Positions 52,710-61,646 of a stretch of 64,000 nucleotides of DNA are shown here, one piece after another; the stretch's first letter is position 1, and the number at the start of each line of letters is the position of its first letter. The notes beneath the pieces were generated by a model that was given only the letters and a program-made list of their open reading frames with translations, made no database searches and was not told where the DNA came from. A program made the translations under genes and the position numbers. Source of the DNA: an uncultured Sunxiuqinia sp. (GTDB lineage: Bacteria; Bacteroidota; Bacteroidia; Bacteroidales; Prolixibacteraceae); assembly GCF_963678245.1 (NCBI RefSeq), contig NZ_OY782773.1, forward strand, positions 216,928-280,927. Direction: 5' to 3'.

Positions 52710-53123
52710 ATGAGATTGACTGGAATACTATTCGTTGGCCTGCTTTTTATGATGGCTTGTACAAACAATCAGCCTATTAAAAGTGATGATTTGTTGATGC
52801 CAAAACCCGGGCAGATTGGCATTTATTATTTTCGAACGTCGATTCGCTGTGAAACTTGCGATGCCATTGAGCAACTAATTAAAGATGAACTTGCAGGTAA
52901 CTATGCAAGCCGGCTTAAAGAAGGCGAAATTGTGTTTCGTCAGTTCAATCTGGACGATCCGGCGGTGGTTGATTTTGCACAGCAGTTTGATGTGGTGTTT
53001 AAATCGGTTATTATTTTGAAAGATGAAGGAGCAATTAATTTGACCAATGACTTGTTCTTGTATGTTTTACCCAAACCTGAAAAGAGCCGGGAGCTATTTG
53101 AAAATACAATTGATCAACTCTGA
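52710..53123 (+). CDS. ArsF-like lipoprotein
   Basis: A 137-residue protein with a lipoprotein signal (MRLTGILFVGLLFMMAC). A thioredoxin-like domain follows, with YYFRTSIRCETCDAIEQL carrying a CETC motif near residues 46-49 and FKSVIILKDEG. It corresponds to the nitrophenyl compound nitroreductase subunit ArsF family. It lies between a CxxC thioredoxin and an ArsG-like permease with a 1-bp gap and a 1-bp overlap, so the three proteins probably act as one electron-transfer and transport unit. Substrate is unverified. Confidence 0.85.
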   Translation: MRLTGILFVGLLFMMACTNNQPIKSDDLLMPKPGQIGIYYFRTSIRCETCDAIEQLIKDELAGNYASRLKEGEIVFRQFNLDDPAVVDFAQQFDVVFKSVIILKDEGAINLTNDLFLYVLPKPEKSRELFENTIDQL

Positions 53124-53827
53124 TGCAGGAATATTTCACCAACTTATTGGATCAATCTTCGTTTCCCTTGTGGTCAGCTTTTTTGCTGGGGCTGATTACT
53201 TCGCTTGGCCCTTGTACGCTTACAACCAATATTGCTGCTATTGGTTTTATCAGCAAAGAGGCGTCTAATAAAAAACGGGTACTATTGGGAGGCTTGTTTT
53301 ATGCCGGTGGTCGTGCATTTACCTATATCGTAATTGCTTTGCTTTTGTTTGTTGGAGCCGATGCTTTGAATATTTCCAAACCTCTGGCTCGCTATGGCGA
53401 AAAAATGATTGGTCCTTTGTTGTTGATCATTGGGTTGGCAATGCTCGAATTTATTCCAATTCGTTTCCCTTCATTTAATGGGCTTTCCGAGAGAATTGAA
53501 AAACAAAAACGAGATCTGTTGATGCAGCACTTTTTATTGGGGGGCGTTTTTGCCCTGGCTTTTTGTTCGTATAGTGGAGTGATGTATTTTGGCCTGTTAA
53601 TTCCAATGACCCTTTCAGCTCCTTCAGGTTTATTGCTTCCCCTATTTTTCGCGCTGGGGACAAGCGTGATGGTCCTGTTTTTTACGATTCTGATTGCGTT
53701 CGCCTTTTCAGGCATCAATCAGTGGTTTATCCGGATTAAAAATATTGAATTTTGGTTACGCCGATTGGTTGCCACAATGTTTATAGCAATTGGTTTTTGG
53801 AAAATCATTGAGCTAATCCTGATTTAA
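53123..53827 (+). CDS. ArsG-like permease (CcdA/TauE-type)
   Basis: A 234-residue inner-membrane protein with about six helices. SAFLLGLITSLGPCTLTTNI near residue 18 carries the conserved GPC of the CcdA/DsbD-like family, followed by GGLFYAGGRAFTYIVIALLL and AFCSYSGVMYFGLLIPMT with a second Cys. The GPC/CS pair fits transmembrane thiol transfer or efflux as proposed for ArsG. It overlaps the ArsF-like gene by one base. No arsR, arsC or arsB is visible, so arsenical specificity is only suggested by the three-gene order. Confidence 0.85.
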   Translation: MQEYFTNLLDQSSFPLWSAFLLGLITSLGPCTLTTNIAAIGFISKEASNKKRVLLGGLFYAGGRAFTYIVIALLLFVGADALNISKPLARYGEKMIGPLLLIIGLAMLEFIPIRFPSFNGLSERIEKQKRDLLMQHFLLGGVFALAFCSYSGVMYFGLLIPMTLSAPSGLLLPLFFALGTSVMVLFFTILIAFAFSGINQWFIRIKNIEFWLRRLVATMFIAIGFWKIIELILI

Positions 53828-53944
53828 AACAGCTTCTCCGCTTTTTATCTTTTGGGCAAGCTCTTCATTGACTAGGCTTGTAAAATCTCCTCTTACTTTC
53901 GAGAACTCATCATGTAGGGGACATTTGTTGTGCTTCTCCTTTAC
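53813..53944 (-). pseudogene. Remnant of an Rrf2-family regulator (C-terminus)
   Basis: A minus-strand frame bounded by stops reads HNKCPLHDEFSKVRGDFTSL and NEELAQKIKSGEAVLNQD. It resembles the C-terminal CPLH-W-x-R-x-F segment of Rrf2/IscR-type HTH regulators. The DNA-binding N-terminal part is missing: the frame stops at 53945-53947, where the carboxypeptidase-like gene ends. It converges on and overlaps the ArsG-like gene end by about 15 bp. It may once have regulated the neighbouring unit. Confidence 0.5.
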
Positions 53945-55092
53945 TCAGGTCTTTTAAAGCTATTCCAAAAGCTTTCCACATAGTCCACATTTTCGAAATA
54001 ATCTTTTCCTTGAATTTTCGCAGGAGTTGTGTTTAATTCCAGAACACTTGCTTTTCGACTATAAATCACTTCATTGTTATCTTGATCCAAATAAGTTTTT
54101 TCACAATCTAAATAGCTTACCGCATACTTCCCGTTAAATGGTTTGTAGGTTGCGGTATAGTGATAATTAACCTTGGTTTGTTCTGCCTTTTTAGTTGCCA
54201 GTGATCTGTTGTGAGGATGGTTTTTTTCTGCTTCGATAACACATTCGTTCCGGATTACTTCGTAGTTATTTTGGCTGATATAGATTTTTCCATCTAGCTG
54301 CGTGGCGTAGAAATCTCCCGTGTGAGCCAAGTCCGCTTTGCTTGTTTTATATGAAATAATCCAAACCGAATCGTCATTAAACTTGCTGATTCCTTCCAGC
54401 TGGAGATCGAAGTCATTCAACAGTTTTTCATCAAATATTGTGTTCGACAGCCGGGCAATATCCATTTCGAGCAGTTCTTCAAAACCGGTTTTTGCTGTTG
54501 GAATGGAGTACGATTCAAAATTCTTTTTTACCTCCGAAAATTTAAAGTGGCGCTTGCCAAACGCGTTGGTAATTGAAAGTGACGCATAGCCGGATTCGTC
54601 ATATAGCTGAACAACCGCTTCACGTTTTTGCTCCGAATCACCTGCTACTTGTTTCGTTTCTTCAAGATAAAGTTTCAATCCGAGTGGACCATGGTAAAAG
54701 TTTTCGGGTACATTCGCAGCAGCTGTTTTGATTACACGAAACAAAACTCTCGATTGCGCCGCTACATCTATTGTATCAATATCGTACGTTTGCTCAACCA
54801 ATTGAATTCGAGTAAAGTCTCTTGTCAAAAGTTCAGGAATCCGAAGAACCATGTTTCCGTATCCCACAGCTGAGAAAAATAACTTTTCATTCTTGAATTC
54901 ATCAGGAACCTTTAACTCAAAAAATCCTTCGGAATCGCTCGCTGTGCCGTAAAAAGTTCCTTCAACTCCAATATTTGTATAAGCAATTCCTTCTTGTGTG
55001 TTCGAATCAACTACACGACCTTTAATGACTTGGGCCCGTACAGAGGTCGAAAAAAAGAAGATCAGAAACAGAGATATGATTAGATTTCGCAT
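53941..55092 (-). CDS. Carboxypeptidase-like regulatory domain protein
   Basis: A 383-residue secreted or periplasmic protein. The signal peptide (MRNLIISLFLIFFFSTSVRA) ends at AQ. VIKGRVVDSNTQEGIAYTNI through DSEGFFELKVPDEF is the CarboxypepD-reg-like beta-sandwich found at the N-terminus of many Bacteroidota surface proteins. The rest (about residues 105-380) is a large beta-rich domain of unknown role with repeated YxxY/YHYTATYKPFNGKYAVSYL patterns. No TonB-dependent barrel is attached. Monocistronic in appearance. Confidence 0.85.
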   Translation of the reverse strand: MRNLIISLFLIFFFSTSVRAQVIKGRVVDSNTQEGIAYTNIGVEGTFYGTASDSEGFFELKVPDEFKNEKLFFSAVGYGNMVLRIPELLTRDFTRIQLVEQTYDIDTIDVAAQSRVLFRVIKTAAANVPENFYHGPLGLKLYLEETKQVAGDSEQKREAVVQLYDESGYASLSITNAFGKRHFKFSEVKKNFESYSIPTAKTGFEELLEMDIARLSNTIFDEKLLNDFDLQLEGISKFNDDSVWIISYKTSKADLAHTGDFYATQLDGKIYISQNNYEVIRNECVIEAEKNHPHNRSLATKKAEQTKVNYHYTATYKPFNGKYAVSYLDCEKTYLDQDNNEVIYSRKASVLELNTTPAKIQGKDYFENVDYVESFWNSFKRPE

Positions 55093-55227
55093 AATGTTTT
55101 TTTTAGCTCGCGGTTTTTTCTACTTTAGCTAATAACGCCAAAACAAATTTAAAAGTACAATTTGAATAACATATTTATTTGGTCAGCGTTATTATTTTGG
55201 AACAAACAAATAAAAATTACTTCAATA

Positions 55228-55884
55228 ATGAAAACAAAGAGCCTTATCATATTGATCACTTGCTTCGGATTTTTAGTGACTTCTTGTGTGTCGAAGAAAA
55301 AGTATTTAGATATGGAATCGTCGAAACTGCGTGCAGAACAGCGCGTTCGAGATTTGACTTCGGAGAATAGTGACAAAGCGGACCGGATTAAACAGTTGAT
55401 TGCAGATTATGAGCAAACCAAGGAAGACTTGATGTCGAGTAATGCAGAAAAGGATCAGATGATTAGTGACCTGCATGGAGAAATTAATGATCTTTCGACC
55501 AATGTGCAGGAGAAAGATGACAGTATTGAAGAGAAAATTTACGCTTTCGCTTATGAGAAAAGACGAATGACGCAGCAGATGGAAGAGTATCAGGAGCAAA
55601 TTAAAACGCTGAAAGCTGATAAACAGAGTTTGTCTTCGGAACTAAAAAAAGCAACTGGTGATCTTTCCGAAGTCCAATTTGACTTGAATCGCAATAAAGG
55701 AGAAAATACCAAGCTGGAAGCTCAACTAGAAAAGAAAAATTCAAAAATTGAGCAACTTTCAGGTCAATTAGCTTCGGTGAAAGCCGATGTGCAAAAGCTG
55801 AAAGTTGAACTTCAGAGCAAGGACGAAACCATTGAACGCTTAAATAATAATGTTAGTTTGCTAAAGAGCCAGCTCGGTAAATAA
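55228..55884 (+). CDS. Coiled-coil lipoprotein
   Basis: A 218-residue lipoprotein. MKTKSLIILITCFGFLVTSC is the signal with lipidated Cys at residue 20, and VSKKKYLDMESSKLRAEQRV follows. The remainder is almost continuous heptad-like, charged coiled coil (for example KDSIEEKIYAFAYEKRRM-type text) to the end, with no OmpA domain. I chose ATG 55228; a 22-codon upstream extension would spoil the signal. Probably a periplasmic spacer or envelope scaffold; the partner is unknown. It converges on dgt, 2 bp apart. Confidence 0.85.
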   Translation: MKTKSLIILITCFGFLVTSCVSKKKYLDMESSKLRAEQRVRDLTSENSDKADRIKQLIADYEQTKEDLMSSNAEKDQMISDLHGEINDLSTNVQEKDDSIEEKIYAFAYEKRRMTQQMEEYQEQIKTLKADKQSLSSELKKATGDLSEVQFDLNRNKGENTKLEAQLEKKNSKIEQLSGQLASVKADVQKLKVELQSKDETIERLNNNVSLLKSQLGK

Positions 55885-55886
55885 CT

Positions 55887-57221
55887 TTAGCCGATCGATG
55901 GCAAATTGATCCCTTTTATTTTCCGGAACAAATCCAAAGCATACAAGTCAGTCATACCCGAAACAAAATCGATCACCGATTGCACTTTTTCATAGGTGGT
56001 TTGGTGGTTGTTGCGGTATTGTTCCGGAATCATGGAGATTAATCGTTTTGAGTAGCCTTCATCCGGAGCGAGCAGGGCTTCAATAAATGCTTCGAGCAAA
56101 GTGCCAATAATTTGGTGTCCTGAAATTTCAACCTCCACAACCGATCGGTGTTTGTAAATTTTGTCAACCGATAAATCTTTTATTTCCTCCAGTGCTATTC
56201 TGGAAGTGCCTTTTAACTGGCTGATTAGTGATTTTTGAAACGAACCTTCGAAGATGTCGTCTTGCTTACTTTCGAAAACAGCAATACACTCGTGCACCAA
56301 TTTGTTAATTACGCCGGCTCGCAGATATGCAATTCGTTCGTTGTGATCAGAGACCACTTTAAAGGTTTCTTCAATTTTTTTACGAATTTCCTTATCCGCT
56401 TGCTGGTCGTAAAAGTTCAGGAATAGTTCTTTGGTTGTTTCATAACCCAATATTCCCAGTTTATGTGCGTCTTCCAGATCCATCATTTGGTAACAGATGT
56501 CATCGGCTGCTTCAACCAAAAAGACCAGTGGGTGGCGGGCAAACTTCAGGGGGGTATTTCCAAGCTGTTTAATGCCGAGCTCAGTGGCAATTTCGTGGTA
56601 AAGCTCTTTTTCCGATTGAAAGAAACCAAACTTGGGTTTTTGAATACCTACCGACTCAAATGGGTATTTTACAATGCTGGCCAGGGTTGTGTAGGTTAGT
56701 GCAAATCCTCCGGCGCGGCGTCCGTTAAACTGGTGACTTAACAAGCGAAAAGCGTTGGCATTTCCATCAAAGTAGACAAAATCGTTCCATTCTTCGGGTT
56801 GAAGCATGAGTTGTAAATTATGTCCTTTGCCATTTTTGAAATAGCTTGAAATAGCTTCTTCGCCGGCATGCCCAAATGGAGGATTTCCCATATCGTGAGC
56901 CAGGCAGGCCGCCGAAACGACAGCTCCGAGTTCAGGAATCAATGGACTTGTTTCGCCCTTTACAATTAGTTTTTCAGCCAATATATTTCCAAGCGAACGG
57001 CCAACGCTTGCCACTTCCAGGCTGTGGGTAAGTCGGTTGTGTACGAAAATGCTGCCGGGCAAAGGAAATACCTGGGTTTTGTTTTGCATGCGACGAAAGG
57101 GGGACGAAAAAATCAAGCGATCGTAGTCGCGTTGAAATTGTGTGCGGTTATACAATTCGTTTTGTTTTACCGCCGGCTTTGTGCCAAGTCGTTTGCTCGA
57201 TATAAGTTCGTTCCAGTTCAT
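55887..57221 (-). CDS. dgt: Deoxyguanosinetriphosphate triphosphohydrolase
   Basis: A 444-residue HD-superfamily dNTPase that splits dGTP to deoxyguanosine and triphosphate (EC 3.1.5.1). RDYDRLIFSSPFRRMQNKTQ and NRLTHSLEVASVGRSLG (metal His) precede the HD signature CLAHDMGNPPFGHAGEEAI near residue 115. AADDICYQMMDLEDAHKLG supplies the last Asp. Length fits the long Dgt form. Distances of 42 bp and 2 bp to its neighbours leave little room for other genes. Confidence 0.94.
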   Translation of the reverse strand: MNWNELISSKRLGTKPAVKQNELYNRTQFQRDYDRLIFSSPFRRMQNKTQVFPLPGSIFVHNRLTHSLEVASVGRSLGNILAEKLIVKGETSPLIPELGAVVSAACLAHDMGNPPFGHAGEEAISSYFKNGKGHNLQLMLQPEEWNDFVYFDGNANAFRLLSHQFNGRRAGGFALTYTTLASIVKYPFESVGIQKPKFGFFQSEKELYHEIATELGIKQLGNTPLKFARHPLVFLVEAADDICYQMMDLEDAHKLGILGYETTKELFLNFYDQQADKEIRKKIEETFKVVSDHNERIAYLRAGVINKLVHECIAVFESKQDDIFEGSFQKSLISQLKGTSRIALEEIKDLSVDKIYKHRSVVEVEISGHQIIGTLLEAFIEALLAPDEGYSKRLISMIPEQYRNNHQTTYEKVQSVIDFVSGMTDLYALDLFRKIKGINLPSIG

Positions 57222-57263
57222 AATTCCTTTTTTATAGAATAAGTTGTTTAAAGGTCTTTCTGT

Positions 57264-57977
57264 TCAAAAAATATCAACATGGTACTTTTTGAGTTCCCGA
57301 TCCAGTTGTTTCGAACCCGGGCATATTTCTTCGAGTAACTGCCAAAAGTTTTTGCTGTGGTTTTTTTCTTTTGTATGGGCCAATTCATGAAGCAATACAT
57401 AGTCGATTAATCGGTCAGGTAGTCTCATCAAATGCAGGTTCAGATTGATGTTGTTTACTGAAGAGCAACTTCCCCATCGGCTTTTTACATGTTTTACAAA
57501 TACTTTTTGAAATTGAAACCCGTGGTTCGAGGCTAATTCATGAAGTCGAACAGGTAAATAAACTTTAGCTTCCTGTCGCATGACTTCAATAAGAGTCCTG
57601 CGTATAAATTGTTGAATGTTTGCGTTTTGATGATCGTATTTATTTGGAATGTTAATTTGGACAATTCCGTTTCCTATCAAATTCGTCACTTGCCCTTGAT
57701 CAACTTTTACTATTTTTAATTGATGAAACTTTGTTCGAAAAGAGTTATCTTGTCCGAAAACGGTTAAACCTGTTTTAATCTTTTGTTGTTGTTGTATTAT
57801 CCATGCTGATTTTGACTTCACAAAGTTGACAGCTTTAGCCTCCGAGGCTAAAACAGGCATAGAAACATGAGCTTGACCAGTTGGTTTTACCCGTAACCGA
57901 AAATAACGGGAACGTTCATTTCGAACTAAAGTAACCTGTCCGACAGGTTCAATTAAGATTACTTTTTCAGCATTCAT
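57264..57977 (-). CDS. YgjP-like zinc metallopeptidase domain protein (DUF45)
   Basis: A 237-residue protein. VRNERSRYFRLRVKPTGQAH is the start of the YgjP/DUF45 domain. VKSRWGSCSSVNNINLNLHL and YVLLHELAHTKEKNHSKNFW carry the RWGSCS signature, the HExxH zinc motif and the third His. I use ATG 57977 because the longer frame to 58157 runs antisense into the next gene. Such proteins often accompany restriction or repair genes, but none is seen here. Divergent from the 58026 gene, 48 bp apart. Confidence 0.9.
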   Translation of the reverse strand: MNAEKVILIEPVGQVTLVRNERSRYFRLRVKPTGQAHVSMPVLASEAKAVNFVKSKSAWIIQQQQKIKTGLTVFGQDNSFRTKFHQLKIVKVDQGQVTNLIGNGIVQINIPNKYDHQNANIQQFIRRTLIEVMRQEAKVYLPVRLHELASNHGFQFQKVFVKHVKSRWGSCSSVNNINLNLHLMRLPDRLIDYVLLHELAHTKEKNHSKNFWQLLEEICPGSKQLDRELKKYHVDIF

Positions 57978-58025
57978 ACAATACGAATTGCTGACGAAGA
58001 TAATGAATCCTTCAAAACTTGAACT

Positions 58026-58730
58026 ATGGAACAAAAAAACGACATTGAAGTATTTGGAACGATAAACAAAAGGGAGACGGTCTTTACTATTGACGATAAA
58101 ATTGAGCCCGGCACGCTGGTGTTTGAAGCCCTTGAGCCATTTCCTGGTTATTATCATGAAACGCCTTTTGATACCAAACCAATTTATATGTACATTGCCT
58201 TAGCGGAACATTATCCGCTTGAGAATATCATTCGTGCAACTCAGCAGGTGGAGAACGTCTTTGACGAGAAATTTGATGCGGGAAAGGGATTCCTGACAAT
58301 TTATAACACAACCTATAATGTGTTACGGGTTCGACATCTGAATCGGTATGATTTGATTGGTGCTTTGCAAAAAGCATACGAGGAAAATGGAATCCATTTT
58401 TTCAGTAAAAACAAAAAAAATCTAAAAGAAAAAGCCAATATAAAGGTGGTCAAATTTTTTAAGTTGGAAGAAATTGATGAGGGTGTTTATATCGATAAAA
58501 AGGAGCGTTTTCATGCCTATATTGAATTACCGACTTATTTGGAGTTCGATGACTTTAAGGCATTGAGCAACCGAGTACAATATAATTGGGATGAAAGCAA
58601 GTTTGATGCTGCCGTAGGATCTTTCTATCATAATGGGAGGTTGCGGGAATTTGTTCGGATTTATAGTAATAGATTAAGTTTGAGCTATTTGCAGGAGATT
58701 AAGAAACTGTATATAGCAAAAATGAGATAA
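58026..58730 (+). CDS. Protein of unknown function
   Basis: A 234-residue soluble protein with no signal peptide or TM helix. It has two similar-looking halves: FVEALEPFPGYYHETPFDTK with NVLRVRHLNRYDLIGALQKA, and a second half with FFKLEEIDEGVYIDKKERFH and FHAYIELPTYLEFDDFKALS. The regular composition and good start (ATG 58026) make it a credible gene; I do not recognise the family. Divergent from the YgjP gene, and a terminator follows at 58761. Confidence 0.75.
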   Translation: MEQKNDIEVFGTINKRETVFTIDDKIEPGTLVFEALEPFPGYYHETPFDTKPIYMYIALAEHYPLENIIRATQQVENVFDEKFDAGKGFLTIYNTTYNVLRVRHLNRYDLIGALQKAYEENGIHFFSKNKKNLKEKANIKVVKFFKLEEIDEGVYIDKKERFHAYIELPTYLEFDDFKALSNRVQYNWDESKFDAAVGSFYHNGRLREFVRIYSNRLSLSYLQEIKKLYIAKMR

Positions 58731-58760
58731 TCGCAAATTTAGTGTAATCAGTAATAAGGT

Positions 58761-58784
58761 AGGTAGTAATAACTACCTTTTTTT
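58761..58784 (+). terminator. Short rho-independent terminator
   Basis: AGGTAG (58761-58766) pairs with CTACCT (58773-58778) and is followed by a T-run to 58784. It sits 31 bp after the stop of the 58026 gene. Confidence 0.75.
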
Positions 58785-58918
58785 GAAATTTGTTTCTTCT
58801 TTCATATTATTATGCATAATTTTGATATGATCAGTAAAAAAATACTTTTTACATTCAACCAAATGACAATTTTCATGTATTCTAAATAATGATGTTATAA
58901 ATCTTAATCTATTTGTGT

Positions 58919-59359
58919 ATGAGAAAAATTTACTTAGTGTTAGTGACAATCTTGTTATGCGGGAGTGGTTTGTTTGCCCAAACACCGCAGGATCAGGCTC
59001 AGATTTTACAGTTGTGTGTTGATTTGCCCGAATTGCAAAAGAATTATCCAGTTGGGATTGAAGGAGACACAGCTGCAGTTTACATCATGCAATATCCAAT
59101 TGTAATTCCGACAGATATTGCCATATCTAAATTTGGGAAAAAACCAGTTTTTATGACAAGGCATGAGATTTATGATAACAATGTAGAGGCATTTTTTCTA
59201 TTTAAGAATTTGGATATCCTTGAAAGTTCTGCACGTGTAGATCTCTCGATGTATTATGACTATAACTCAGCGGAGCAGAAGGTATTCCATATTGCTCTGG
59301 ATTTTCAAAAGGAAAATGAGGAATGGGTAGTAGGCAGTTATGAAATTGAAAGAAAGTAA
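58919..59359 (+). CDS. Small secreted protein, unknown
   Basis: A 146-residue protein with signal peptide MRKIYLVLVTILLCGSGLFA ending before QTPQDQAQIL. The mature part is mixed alpha/beta with DLPELQKNYPVGIEGDTAAV and ends in VFHIALDFQKENEEWVVGSYE. ATG 58919 is preferred over TTG 58913. It precedes the large T9SS protein by 34 bp on the same strand, so the two may be co-transcribed and the small protein might assist it. Family not recognised. Confidence 0.75.
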   Translation: MRKIYLVLVTILLCGSGLFAQTPQDQAQILQLCVDLPELQKNYPVGIEGDTAAVYIMQYPIVIPTDIAISKFGKKPVFMTRHEIYDNNVEAFFLFKNLDILESSARVDLSMYYDYNSAEQKVFHIALDFQKENEEWVVGSYEIERK

Positions 59360-59393
59360 ATCATAGTACTAACCTTTTTTAAAGTAAGCAAGA

Positions 59394-61646
59394 ATGATTA
59401 AAATAAGCGATTACATGACGATGAGCAATAAGGTATCCAGATTGTTAAAAATTATAACTTTACCTATAGTATTGTTGTTTTCTTTTTCAACAACATTTGC
59501 ACAATCACCTTTGTGCTCTTCTTATCCAGCAAACTTTTGTTGTGAGTATGTGTCTTCTGTTAATATTAATGGAGTTGTACAGGCAGGTGCACCTGATGCT
59601 ACCGGATTTAGCACAGGTCCTGGATATTTTGATTACACCAGCTCCAGTATGACAACTTTGACAGCAGGAAATACCTATCCAGTAAGTGTGACAGTTAAAA
59701 CAAATAGTGGCTTTCAGGAATATGTGAAGATTTGGTTTGATTTTAATGGTAATGGAGATCTTAGTGACTCTGGCGAATTAGTTTTTGATCAGGTTAATAC
59801 CTTCAACGGAACATATACTTATTCCGGCAATATTACTGTACCTAGCAACGCATTTAATGGGGATGTTTACATCAGAGTAGTGATGGTATATGCTAACACG
59901 CCTGCACTTTGTGGATCATATGGCTATGGTACCACATTAGATATGAAAGCAACAATTACTGGAGGTGTAGCTTCGCAAAGCCTTTCTGTTGCGGTTGCTG
60001 GGACAGGAGGATACACTGGGGGAGTAGCAAGTTCTCCTTCTGGCATTGATACTGACAATGGATTAAATACGGCAAATTTTGCCGAGGCGTCAACAGTAAC
60101 TTTAACAGCAACCCCCTCAGGAGCTGCGAATTTTGTTAACTGGACTGGTGATATTTCCAGCACAAATAACCCGTTGACTGTTACAATGGATGCTGCAAAA
60201 AGCATTACAGCAAATTTTGGACCTTCCAATACTGGTCCGGTTGCCAACAACGATGGCCCATACAATGTGAATACCGGTGGAACTGTTTCTGGAAATGTAT
60301 TAACAAACGATACTGATGCTGATGGGGATGACCTAGACGTAACAACCGAACCGACTTTATCTCAAGGATCGTTTACTTCGTTTGATTTGGAAACAGGGGC
60401 TTTTGTTTATCAGGCACCAACAAATTATGTTGGAACGTTTACATTTAGCTACACTGCTACTGATGGAACTGCAACTGATGATGCCACTGCGACGATTACG
60501 GTAGCGGATACCATTGTTCCTGTTGTGACGACAAAGAATATAAGTGTTCAGTTAGATGCCTCTGGAAGCGCATCTATTACGACAAGTGATATTGACAATG
60601 GCTCAACAGACAATATTGGGATTACAGGGCTTAGCCTGGATGAAACTTCTTTTGATTGTAGTAACGTTGGTGCAAACACAGTATCACTTACTGCTGTTGA
60701 TGCTGCTGAAAATTCTGCATCGAATACCGCAACAGTTACTGTAGAGGATAATATTGATCCTTCTCTTACTGTCCAAAATATCACTGTTCAGCTGGATGCT
60801 TCAGGTAGTGCTTCTATTACTGCTGCTGATTTGGTGACCAGCGCTTCCGATAATTGCACTGTTCAAGATACAACGATCAATGTTAACTCATTTGATTGTG
60901 TCGATATCGGTTCAAATTTGGTCCAGGTTACTCTGAATGATGTGAACGGCAATTCTACAAGCAAAACGGCAACGGTCACTGTAGAAGATAATATTGATCC
61001 AACTTTAACAGTTCAAAACCTTACTGTTCAACTCGATGCCTCAGGGCAAGCTTTAATTGTTCCATCTGATCTAGTTACTAGTGCTTTAGATAATTGTAAT
61101 ATTCAAGATACAACCTTAAGTGTTAGTTCATTTGATTGTGGTGATATCGGTTCAAATTTGGTCCAGGTTACTCTGAATGATGTGAACGGCAATTCTACTG
61201 TTGAGGTTTCTACCGTTACTATTTTGGACACTATTGCACCAGTAGCCATGTCTAAAGATACAACGGTGTACTTGGATGAAACAGGAAACATAAGTATTGA
61301 TCCGACTTTTGTTGACAATGGCTCATCTGATAATTGCAGCTTAAATCTCTCACTTGATATCACCGATTTTGATTGTTCCAATATTGGTGAAAATACTGTG
61401 ATTTTAACTTCAACCGATGCATCCGAAAATATTGATACATCTCAGGCTATTGTCACAGTTTTTGATACGATTGCTCCAGTTGCCTTATGTAGAGATATTT
61501 CGGTATCACTTGACGCCTCTGGTTCTGTTACAATTACACCTGATATGATTGACGATGCTTCGTATGATGTTTGTAGCGATGTAACTCTTGCAATTAATTC
61601 CGATGTTGCTGTTACCTTGGATTGTAAACATGTTGGGGGAAAATGA
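59394..61646 (+). CDS. Large T9SS repeat protein, 5' part (frameshifted)
   Basis: The first 750 codons of a surface/secreted protein. Signal peptide to about residue 36 (LLFSFSTTFAQ). A GEVED-type domain follows (about 60-188, with WFDFNGNGDLSDSGELVF), then an InlB-like bacterial repeat (195-280, FVNWTGDISS), a VCBS/cadherin-like domain (285-370, VNTGGTVSGNVLTNDTDADG), and five HYR-like repeats of about 80 residues from residue 375 (each with LDASG or LDETG, FDC-N/DIG and TVTVEDN-type endings). The frame ends early at 61646 after HVGGK. Removing one G from the G5 run at 61635-61639 restores HVGENELTLNVTDSYGN, which continues the repeat pattern. The two halves are therefore one gene with a one-base insertion, real or from sequencing. 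Confidence 0.88.
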   Translation: MIKISDYMTMSNKVSRLLKIITLPIVLLFSFSTTFAQSPLCSSYPANFCCEYVSSVNINGVVQAGAPDATGFSTGPGYFDYTSSSMTTLTAGNTYPVSVTVKTNSGFQEYVKIWFDFNGNGDLSDSGELVFDQVNTFNGTYTYSGNITVPSNAFNGDVYIRVVMVYANTPALCGSYGYGTTLDMKATITGGVASQSLSVAVAGTGGYTGGVASSPSGIDTDNGLNTANFAEASTVTLTATPSGAANFVNWTGDISSTNNPLTVTMDAAKSITANFGPSNTGPVANNDGPYNVNTGGTVSGNVLTNDTDADGDDLDVTTEPTLSQGSFTSFDLETGAFVYQAPTNYVGTFTFSYTATDGTATDDATATITVADTIVPVVTTKNISVQLDASGSASITTSDIDNGSTDNIGITGLSLDETSFDCSNVGANTVSLTAVDAAENSASNTATVTVEDNIDPSLTVQNITVQLDASGSASITAADLVTSASDNCTVQDTTINVNSFDCVDIGSNLVQVTLNDVNGNSTSKTATVTVEDNIDPTLTVQNLTVQLDASGQALIVPSDLVTSALDNCNIQDTTLSVSSFDCGDIGSNLVQVTLNDVNGNSTVEVSTVTILDTIAPVAMSKDTTVYLDETGNISIDPTFVDNGSSDNCSLNLSLDITDFDCSNIGENTVILTSTDASENIDTSQAIVTVFDTIAPVALCRDISVSLDASGSVTITPDMIDDASYDVCSDVTLAINSDVAVTLDCKHVGGK
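60903..61198 (+). repeat. 240-bp-period near-identical duplication in T9SS gene
   Basis: The 56-bp sequence at 60903-60958 recurs exactly at 61143-61198, starting GATATCGGTTCAAATTTGG. The intervening sequence is diverged but aligned codon for codon to the next HYR-like repeat. It marks recent duplication or gene conversion of one roughly 80-residue repeat module. Confidence 0.85.

Noticed and set aside
57978..58157. N-terminal extension of the YgjP-like protein
   Set aside because: It is antisense to the start of the 58026 gene and has no family similarity; the domain starts after ATG 57977.
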